From Lachnospiraceae bacterium AC2029 (lineage in GTDB: Bacteria; Bacillota; Clostridia; Lachnospirales; Lachnospiraceae): a stretch of 64,000 nucleotides of DNA. The stretch covers positions 2,564,001-2,628,000 of the forward strand of contig JNLK01000001.1 of the NCBI GenBank assembly GCA_000703065.1, read 5' to 3'. A program made the position numbers and the translations under genes. Position 1 is the stretch's first letter, and the number at the start of each line of letters is the position of its first letter. The notes under the pieces were generated by a model that did no database searches, was not told the DNA's origin, and was given only the letters and a program-made list of their open reading frames with translations. This document shows positions 50,184 to 60,700 of the stretch, piece after piece.

Positions 50184-51665
50184 ATGGATGTAACCATGAC
50201 TTGGGGAAATTTCATCAATGTGATCATTATCGCGGTCGGTATCGGAGTCTGCGGCCTCAGTGTTATGCAGGTCAGCTCCGGAATCCACATCCGGCCCGAG
50301 GTTAAGCGGTATTTTCAGCTGTTCTTCAGTCTGATCATTATCTACATTTCCATGCATCTGACCAGACAGATGATGGACGGACAGAGCGGACAGGGGATCC
50401 GTGTGGCGATCATGACGGTTACCTTTATTGAATTCCTGGTATCCGGATTTATGGTTTATATGATCTCCATGCTGATCCTTTTTGTTGCGAATCCGCCGGA
50501 GCATAGGAAGGGGATTGAGAGATACTACCTGGTGGTGCTGATCATTCATGCGATCCTGCTGATCATATCCCAGTTCACGGATCTTTTCTATTATTTTGAT
50601 TCCACCAATACCTATCACAGAGGGTCGGGATATATCCTGTCCAATCTGGCTGCGATCCTGCTCCTGATCTCTAATATGGTTCTTCTGATCCGTTATCGGG
50701 ACAATGTTCCGAGAAGAATCGCCATCGCTTTCTGGATCTACATCCTGGCACCGCTTGTGGCCATCGGGATCCAGGCGATGATGAGCGATATACAGTTTAT
50801 CATCCTGGCAACGGTCGGAGCTGCGGTTTACATGTATTCGGCGATCATCCGGGAACAGACGGAACGTTACGAGATACAGCAGAAGGAGGCAGGTCGTCTG
50901 GAAACGGAGCTTTCCATGGCGACGCGGATCCAGGCGGATACACTTCCGAACATATTCCCCGCATTTCCGGAACGGGATGATTTCAATATCTATGCATCTA
51001 TGAATCCGGCAAAGGAAGTGGGCGGAGATTTCTATGATTTCTTCCTGATTGATGATAAGCATCTGGGGATCGTAATGGCGGATGTGTCCGGAAAGGGTGT
51101 TCCGGCAGCGCTGTTTATGATGATATCGAAGATCCTGGTTCAGAATTATGCGTCCATGGGGCTGGAGCCCAAGAAGGTACTGGAAAATGTAAACCGTCAG
51201 ATCTGTCTGAACAACCGGGAGGAAATGTTTGTAACCGTATGGTTCGGTTCACTGGATCTTGAAAGCGGTAAGCTGGTGGCTGCAAATGCGGGACATGAGT
51301 ATCCGGTACTGAAGAAGCCGGGCGAGCATTTCGAACTGATCAAGGATAAGCACGGATTTGTCATCGGCGGTATGGAGGGCATGAAGTACAGCCAGTATGA
51401 ACTTCAGATGGATCCGGGTGCGAAACTGTTCCTTTACACCGACGGTGTGGCTGAAGCGACAAATGCGGAAGAAGAGCTTTTCGGAACGGACCGGATGGTG
51501 GAAGCGCTCCGGCTTGCGGAGGAGGATACGCCGAAGGAGGTTCTGGAAATGGTACATGCGGCAGTGGACAGCTTTGTAAAGGAGGCACCTCAGTTCGATG
51601 ACCTGACCATGCTGTGCCTTGAGTACATAGGAAGAGAGAAGGAAGAGCAGACCGGGGAAGAGTAG
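50184..51665 (+). CDS. Membrane-bound SpoIIE/RsbU-type PP2C phosphatase
   Basis: The 493-residue protein has six to seven transmembrane helices (residues 1-225), a coiled linker (ETELSMATRIQADTLPNIFP) and a PPM phosphatase domain with metal-binding Asp in KEVGGDFYDFF and VMADVSGKGVPAALFM, and LYTDGVAEATN and FDDLTMLCL at the end. Such enzymes remove phosphate from STAS anti-anti-sigma proteins; the STAS-kinase fusion in this window is one possible partner, though 40 kb away. GGAAGGA precedes the start. The NRPS gene follows after 56 bp without a terminator. Confidence 0.85.
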   Translation: MDVTMTWGNFINVIIIAVGIGVCGLSVMQVSSGIHIRPEVKRYFQLFFSLIIIYISMHLTRQMMDGQSGQGIRVAIMTVTFIEFLVSGFMVYMISMLILFVANPPEHRKGIERYYLVVLIIHAILLIISQFTDLFYYFDSTNTYHRGSGYILSNLAAILLLISNMVLLIRYRDNVPRRIAIAFWIYILAPLVAIGIQAMMSDIQFIILATVGAAVYMYSAIIREQTERYEIQQKEAGRLETELSMATRIQADTLPNIFPAFPERDDFNIYASMNPAKEVGGDFYDFFLIDDKHLGIVMADVSGKGVPAALFMMISKILVQNYASMGLEPKKVLENVNRQICLNNREEMFVTVWFGSLDLESGKLVAANAGHEYPVLKKPGEHFELIKDKHGFVIGGMEGMKYSQYELQMDPGAKLFLYTDGVAEATNAEEELFGTDRMVEALRLAEEDTPKEVLEMVHAAVDSFVKEAPQFDDLTMLCLEYIGREKEEQTGEE

Positions 51666-51721
51666 TATTAGGAAAGATTGTTCCGGGTGGACAATGGGCC
51701 TTAACAGGAGGATTTGACAGA

Positions 51722-54700
51722 TTGTTAAGCGAAGGTTATAAGACCAGGGAGGACAGCACTCTTTCCTCCGGGTTTGCAGAGGATTCCGGGTATTGGTCAC
51801 GGCTGATCTCGGAGTCCGGAAGCTACATCAAATTCCATAACGTAAAAACATCCGAATATAACTCCGTAAAAATCAGCATAAGGGGAAATGATATTTCCTC
51901 CTTTATCAGGGAACAGAACTGTTCCCGGCTTGATTTTTACGGGGGCATTTTTGCTTTATATCTTTCACGGGTCAACAGACTCGATGGCTTTCTTTTAAAT
52001 ACACGGATCCCTGCAGCTTCTTCCGAACCGCCCGGTAAGAAGACGCTTCTCCGGATCACCATTGGTCAGGAGGACAGCTTCTCTGATCTGCTTGGGGCGT
52101 TTCAGGCGGCCTATCAGGAGGCCGCGGAGCATACGACCGTGGATGTGGATCGCTATCTGAAGGAGAAGGCTTCTTATTATTCTGTTTATGATCTTTCGGA
52201 TTTTGATCCTGCCGATTCCAAACATTCAGATTTCAATGAAATAATAGGTGCATGTCATGACGATGGATCTGTCATGACACTGAATATATACGAAGATGTG
52301 CTGGAGCTTCGGTATCATACGGAGCTTTTTTCAGATGTCTATATCCGTCACATGCTGAAGAATCTGGAAAGCATAATAGATCGTGTTCTCCGTGCTCCGG
52401 AGCAGATTGTTTCGGAGATCGATATTCTTTCGCAGGAGGAGAAGGACTGTCTTTCTGCATTTAACAGGGGGAAGACCATAGAGGTAGATCAGGACAGGAT
52501 GTTTGCCGAGTCCTTCCGCCGCTTTGCCGCGGAGAATCCGGACGCCCTGGCAGTGGATGACGGCGTGAATATGATCAGCTACGGAGAACTTGAAAGATCC
52601 AGTAATTCCGTGGCTTATGATCTGGCACAAAATCATAAGATCGGTCCCGGCTGCCGTGTGGCCCTGATGCTTCCGAGAAACTATCATTTCCCGGAACTGG
52701 TACTGGCTTTAAATAAGGCCGGTGCGGCCTATGTGCCCATCGATATGCAGTTCCCGGTGAACCGGATCAGGCATATGATGAGTATCGCTGAGTCGGATTG
52801 TCTGATCACAGTCAGAGCCGTTGCAGAGAGGCTGGAACTGGATGCAAAGATCATCTGCCTGGAAGATCTGACGTATGACTATGACGCTCCGGTGGAGATC
52901 CGCAGCAGGAAGGAGGATCTCTTCGCGATCCTCTTTACCTCAGGTACTACCGGTGTTCCCAAGGGAGTCATGTTCTACAACCGACAGTTCCCATGGGCTG
53001 CGGTTGCCGTTATAGAGATGTTTCATACCTCGCAGGGAGACTGCATGGGCTCTTTCTTCAGCTTCAGCTTTGTAGCGTCCTATGTGGTCTGCGCAGCGCT
53101 TTATATGGGCTGCTCACTCAGACTGTTCAACGAAGAGGAGCAGAAGAACAGTCTGCTTCTGGCAAAGGCATTGAAGGAAACCCATTTGAACAGCCTGATC
53201 CTGCCTCCGACAGTAGGAATCCCTCTTTATGAGAGGGAGGATCTGAACCTGGATTATCTGGTTCTGGCCGGTGCAAAGCTGAATGAACTTAGCAAAAAAG
53301 AGAGACATACCAGACTGGTGAATTTCTACGGAACTACTGAAGTCATCGTAGCCATCAGTAAGATCTATGATCAGAGAAACAGCAAGGACGGTCGGGTACC
53401 GTTGGGAAAGCCGGTTGCGAATACCTGTGCTTATATTCTGGATGCGAAGGGTCGTCAGATGCCGGTGGGCGTTCCCGGCGAGATCTGCATTTCCGGTGGG
53501 CTTTGTACGCCGGGATACTGTAATGATCCGGAGCTTACAGCACAGAAATTTGTGGAGAATCCCTACTCCGACTGCGAAGTGAACAGGATCATGTACCGCA
53601 CCGGAGATATCGGCTTCTATAATTTCGACGGTGAGATAGAGATCATCGGGCGGGAGGACAGTCAGTTGTCCGTCAGGGGCTTCCGGATCGAATCTGATGA
53701 GATCTTAACCATAATGAAGGGCATAGCGGGAATCTCCGACGTCTGTCTGGACGTTGAAAATGATACTCTGATCGCTTATTATACCGCCTCGGATGAGCTG
53801 GAGGTGGATCGGATCAGGGAAGCTCTGGAAAGAGAACTGCCTTACTATATGATCCCTTCCCTTTTCATCAGGCTGGATAAGATTCCGCTCAATATCAACG
53901 GAAAGATCGACAAAGCCGGTCTGAAAAGGGCGACGCGGAATGAGAATATTGAGATCACGGATGAGACGCTCCGTTTGGTTGTGGAGGCCTTCCGGGAGGT
54001 TCTTAAGCTGGAGACGGTTCTGCCGGATGACAGCTTTGTCGCTCTGGGTGGAAATTCCCTGTCCGCAATGAAGCTTCAGCTATTATTGCGCGACAAACTG
54101 AACATCAGTCTGTCCGCCAATGAACTCATCGGCCTTTCCACGCCGGAGGATGTTGCGGATTACATCAAAATGAACGGAAATGCCCGCCCGGTGTTTGACG
54201 AGAACCGGTATTCCTTTGATGCACCATGCCCGTTATCGGAGTCCCAGCTGAACATTTATCTGGATGAAAGTGTGCATGATCGTGGCACCGCGTACAACAA
54301 TCCTTTTGTCCTGCGGTTTCAGGATGCAGACAGTTGTTCTCCGGAGAAGATCAAAGCAGCGCTGAAGAAGCTGTTTGAAGTATATCCGGTCTTAAAGGCA
54401 CGGGTTCTGAATAAGGACGGTGCGTTGTCTCTGATCTTTGATACGGAGCCTGAGATCGCGGAGGGTTCTCCGGAGGAGATCGGGTCCTTTGTCATGCCCT
54501 TTGCAACGGATAAAGGTCTGACCAGATTCCTGATCGCCGGGGAAAGCGGCTCCACGGTTCTCTGCGCAGATTTCCATCATCTGATCTTCGACGGCGTTTC
54601 ATTAAGCGTATTTCTGAACAGTCTCTTTTCGGTTTTACGGGGAGAGGATATCGAATGTGCAGATGAGGGGATGTTAAAGGAACTGTCTCTTGAGGAGACG

Positions 54701-57700
54701 ATCGTGTCCGCAGGTATGGACGAGGCTGAGGCATTTTATGATCAGATGCTTGCTGACAGAGATGAGGCTTATGAGTTGCTTCCTTCCGTTGTCGGCGCCG
54801 GGGAAGATTTTGAATATGTAACGAGCTTTGACATGGATACGGAGCAGTTGGATTCCTTCCTGCGTGGCCATGCCATCACGCGCAATCAGTTTTTTGCGGG
54901 TGTTTTTGCCTATACGCTGTCAAGGTTCAGTGGTTCTGAAAAGATTCTTTTCAACCTGATCGGGGACGGAAGAGGTCATATGGATCTGTCCCGGTCTGTC
55001 GGAATGTTTGTAAAGACGCTTCCTGTTCTGGTGGACTGTCATGATCAGGCCGTCGATTCGTTCCTTTCATACTCGTCGGCGCTGGTTAATTCCGTTATGA
55101 AATACGACCTGGTTCCGTTCCGTATCCTGGCGTCCAAATTTGAGTTGAATGCAGGAATCCTGTTCCAGTATTCCCATGCTATGTATACGGATGCCGTGAA
55201 CCGGGACGGACTGAAAGTTGAGCTGGATGCATTAAAGCATGATTCGGACGCGGATCTGTCCTTTAATATTCTGAACAACGGAGAGAAGGGCTTCACCATA
55301 AGGATCCTTTCTTCCTCCCGCTATGCAAAGGATTTCATCGAGCGTTTCGCAACAGGCTATCAGCAGATCCTTCAGGAGATGATGGTAACGGATCATCTGG
55401 AAGATATCCTTCTTACGAACGCGGAAGATCTGCAGAAGCTGAACCGCTGGAACAGGACAGAAACAAAGCTTTCTTACGGAGACATCCTGGAGGCTTTCAA
55501 TGATACCCTATCCAAATATCCGGGGCATAAAATGGTGGAATATAATGATACTTCCTACACCTTTGCCCAGGGTGCTTATATCGTGGAGCAGATTCGGCAA
55601 AATCTGCTTTCCATTGGTGTGAAACCGCAGGACAGGATCGGTTTTCTGGTTCCCCGGTCCGAGCTGTACATGTTCGCGGTTATGGGAATTCTGTCAACGG
55701 GTGCTGCCTACGTCCCGATGGACGGGAAGCTGCCGGATGAGCGGATCGCTTTTATGATCCGGGATGCGGTCACAGGCTGCATGATCGTCAGTGATGATAC
55801 GGCGGAGCGGGCAGGAAAACTGGTAGGGGATGATACAAAGCTCATCAACCTGTCGGAAATCATCCGGCAGAAGGTTGTGCATGAGGAGGTCATGCAACAG
55901 GAGATTGTGCATGGGGAGACCATGCAGCACAAGATCGGACATGATGAGTCCCGAATAGGGGAAATCGGAACCCTGAACCGGCTGCCCTACGCTGTGGGGG
56001 ATATTGCCGCCATATTATATACAAGCGGAAGTACCGGCATTCCCAAGGGCGCACGGATCACCAGGAAGGCTTTGCTTTCTTTTGTAGATTATCAGGTAAA
56101 GGCTCTGAAGCTGCAGCCGGGAACTGTATATGGATTATTCGCTTCCGTAGGCTTTGATGTATCCATGGGGGGAATCTTGTCTACGATTTATTCCGGTGCC
56201 TGTCTGGATATTATTCCTGACGAGATCAAGAAAGACATCTGGGCGATGAACCGTCATTTTGAGGAGCATAGTGTAACCCACACTCATATCACAACTCAGG
56301 TTGCCAGACTGTTTATCAGCGAGATCCGTGAATCCTCCTTAAAGGTGCTGGTCACCGGAGGAGAGAAGCTGGGTCAGATCGAGGAGACCGGTAATTACAG
56401 TATCACTGATACCTATGGCCCGACAGAAGCATGCGTATATGTAACCAGTATTCCGCTGAAGGAGAAGATCGATCCCTCCAGTGTGGGCTTCCTTCTCAGC
56501 AATATGAAGGCGTATGTTCTGGACAGAGAACGTAGAAGAGTACCGGTGGGTGCAGTGGGAGAACTGTATCTGTCAGGGCCACAGCTTGCAGACGGGTATC
56601 TGAACCGGGAAGAGGAAACTGCCCGGGCATTCCTGCCGAATCCCTATGAAGAAGATGAGGAATACGGAACCATCTACGCCACAGGGGATGTGGCAAGGGT
56701 TTTGCCGGATGGAACCTACGATATCATCGGCAGACGGGACGGTCAGGTGAAGATCCGCGGAAACCGGGTGGAACTGTCCGAGGTGGAAGCGGTCATCCGC
56801 GAGATGGATGGGGTAAGTGACGTCACCGCACAGATCAGGAAGTCGGGCGGCAATAACGAACTGATCGTTTATGTGGTATCCGATGATCCGGATCAGGAAA
56901 CGGCAACAATCAGAGTTACAGCGTATTTGTCAGGACGTGTGCCGGATTATATGGTTCCTTCCTTTGTGATCCGGATGGACAGCATTCCACTGAATGTGAA
57001 CGGGAAGGTAGACCGGCGGGCTCTGCCGAATGTAGATTATGATCTGCTGCACGCCGAGTATGTGGCACCACGGGATGAAGCGGAAGAACGTATCGTCCGT
57101 GAATTTGAAAAGGTGTTTGAACTGGAACGGATCGGCATCAATGACGATTTCGTCCGCCTGGGCGGAGATTCCCTCATGGCGGTGAGGCTGGTCTCTGTTC
57201 TGGGGAACACAGGCATTACCGTGGGGGATATACTGCGCCTTCGGACACCGGCGGCCATAGCCGGGCATATGAAGGCCTGTATGGATTCTCAAATGAATTC
57301 AGGCTCCTTTGACGAGGAGAAATACTCCTTTGATGAATCCTGTCCCTTATCGGAATCCCAGTTAAATATATATCTGGATGAAAGCGTTCATGACAAGGGA
57401 ACGGCATATCACGTCCCCTATATGATCCGACTGAAGAATTGCTCACCGGAGCAGGTGACGAAAGCGCTGCAGAGGTTGTTCAGGATGTTCCCGGTTTTAA
57501 GGGGCCGGGTTCGGAATACGGAGGACTCCCTGTCCCTGGTTTTTGATGCGGAACCTGAGATCACGGAAGGCTCTGTGGAGGAGTGCAGTTCTTTTGTGAT
57601 GCCCTTTGATCTGGGTAACAGCCTGTCGCGGTTTATGATCGCAAGGGATGGGGATACCACGGTCCTTTGCGTTGATTTTCATCACCTGATCTTTGACGGT

Positions 57701-60700
57701 GTTTCATTGAATGTTTTCATGGACAGTTTTCTCTCTGTTCTGAAGGGGGAGAATATCGACTTTGTGGATCAGGGGATGTTAAGAGAGACAGCCCTTGAGG
57801 AACAGCTCCGCTCGTCCTGTATGGAGGAGGCTGAGGCATTTTACGACCGGATGCTTGCCGACAGGGATGAGGTATTTCCGCTGATCTCTCCTGTCAACGG
57901 CGCCGGAGAAGTATTTGAATATATCCATACCTTCGACATTGGGAAGAAGGGACTGGATTCCTTCTTACGGAAGCACTCCATCACCCGCAATCAGTTTTTC
58001 ACAGGCGTCTTTGCCTATACTTTGTCCAGGTTCAGCGGCTCGGATAAGGTGCTGTTCAATCTGATCGAAGATGGCAGAGGTCATATGGATCTGTCCCGAT
58101 CCATCGGCATGTATGTAAAGACCCTGCCTGTGATGGTGGATTGTAAAAATACGGATATCGATGCATTTCTTTCGTATACATCGGATCTGGTGAATTCCAT
58201 CATGAAATACGACCTGATGCCATTCCGTATTCTGGCGTCCAAATATGAACTGAACGCTGGTGTTCTGTTCCAGTATGCGCACGCCCTGTACACGGATGCG
58301 GTGAACCGGGACGAAATGCAAATGGAGCTTGAAGTATTAAAGCATGATCTGGATGCAGAGCTGTCCTTCTATGTTTTTGAAAATGTGGACGATGGGATGA
58401 TCCTCAGGATAAGGTCTTCCGCCGATTATTCACAGGATTTTGCCCGGCGTTTTGCGTTAGTATACGAGAGAATCCTCAGGGATATGATGGAGGCGGAGGA
58501 GTTAAAGGACATTCGTTTTACGCCGGAAGAAGATCTCACGCGCCTGGCCGGCTGGAACCAAACGGACGCGGATGTACCCTGCGCGGATATTCTGGATGCG
58601 TTTAATGAAAGTCTTGCGCGGTATGGTGGCAACCGACTGGTTGAGTATGAGAATGTTTCCTACACCTTTGCGGAAGGGGCCTATATCGCTGATCAGGTGC
58701 GTCAGAAGCTGCAGACACTCGGCATACAGGCTGAGGATAAGGTTGGTTTCCTGGTGCCACGTTCGGAATTGTATCTGTTCTGTGTTCTGGGGATCATGTC
58801 TCTGGGTGCTGCCTATGTTCCGTTGGATGATAAGATTCCGGATGAGCGCATCTCATTTATGCTCGGAGATACTGCATCCCGTGTCCTGATCGTCAGCGAT
58901 GATACATTAGAACGTGCTGAAAAGCTGGGTACGGAAGGAGTGGTTCTTCTCAATATTTCGGAGATCCTGAAGGGAGAGATCGGAACGCTGGAGCATCTGC
59001 CGGTAACTGTGGGTACTTTGGCATGTATCTTATATACCAGCGGCAGTACCGGGATTCCGAAGGGGGTAAAGATCACCAGAGACTCGCTGCGTTATTTCAT
59101 CGATTCGCATGTTAAGGATCTGGAGATCCATCCGGGAGACGTGTACGGATTATATGCGTCCATCGGTTTTGATGTATCTATGGGTGCCATGTTCTCCGTG
59201 ATGTATACCGGTGCGTGCATGAATGTTATCCCTGAGTGTAAGAAACTGGACATTCAGGCCTTGGCCGAGCATATAAATGCGCATCATATTACGCATTCCC
59301 ATATCACTACGCAGATCGCCAGACTGTTTATCAGCGAGATCCGTGAATCCTCCTTAAAGGTGCTTGTAACCGGCGGAGAAAAACTGGGTCAGGTAAGCAG
59401 AACCGGTAATTATAAGATCACGGATACCTATGGACCCACGGAAGCCTGTGTATATGTAACCAGCATCAATCTGGAGGAGAAGATGGATCCCTCCAGCGTG
59501 GGTTACCTTCTCGGCAATATGAAGGCGTATGTTCTTGATAAAGAACATAGAAGAATGCCGGTGGGGGCTGTAGGAGAACTGTATCTCTGTGGCCCGCAGC
59601 TTGCGGCCGGATATCTGAACAGGGAAGAGGAGACTGCCCGAGCGTTTTTGCCGAATCCTTTTGATGACAGCAAGGGATATGGAACCCTCTATGCCACAGG
59701 AGATGTGGCAAGGATGTTGCCGGACGGAACCATTGGTATCATCGGCAGACGGGATGGTCAGGTAAAGATCCGGGGAAACCGCGTGGAACTGTCAGAAGTT
59801 GAGGTGCTGATCCGAAAGATAGACGGAGTCAGTGATGTGACCGTACAGATTCGGAAGCATGGCGGCAATAATGAACTGATCGCTTTTGTTGTGTCGGATG
59901 ATCCGGATGATGAAACGGCTGCAGGAAGGATTTCAGAGTATCTGTCCGGACGGGTACCGGATTATATGGTTCCTTCCTTTGTGATCCGGTTGGACAAAAT
60001 ACCTGTCAATGTGAACGGGAAGGTAGATAAGCGTGCCCTTCCGGAGGTTGATTTCAGTAAGCTGCACGCTGAGTATGCTGCGCCGCGAAATGAGCTGGAA
60101 GCACGGATCGTCCATGAATTTGAAAGGGTTCTTGAACTGGAAAGGGTCGGTATCCATGATGATTTCGTCAGTCTGGGAGGTGATTCTCTGGCGGCGGTAA
60201 AGATCCTTGCGGGTCTCAGGGACAGCGGCATTTCCGTTGCGGATATCCTTAGCTTACGCACACCGGCAGCCATAGCAGCAGGCGTGGAGGATCTTTCTCT
60301 GGATCTGGATCTCTATACCCTGGAGAGTGGCTGTCCGCTGAATAACACCCAGACAATGTTCTACCACTGCGTGGAAAAGAATCCGAAGAAGGATTCCAAT
60401 CTGATCCCCTCCGTCATTCCGGTGGACAGGAAATGTACGGATGAACAGATCATGCAGGCGCTGGATGTTGTATTTACGGCACATCCCGTGCTGACCATGC
60501 ATATAGAGCAAAGAGACGGAGAACCGTATCTGGTAAAGGGTTCCAAACCTGTTGTCAGGAAGGGAGTCTTCACTCTGGTGAATGTCTTCACCCATATGGC
60601 GTCGGATTTTGATATCCATCAAAGCCTGGCGAAGTTTGTGATCGTAAGAGCCCTTGGAAAATGCTATCTGGTGTCGGTATTTCATCATATCATTTTTGAT

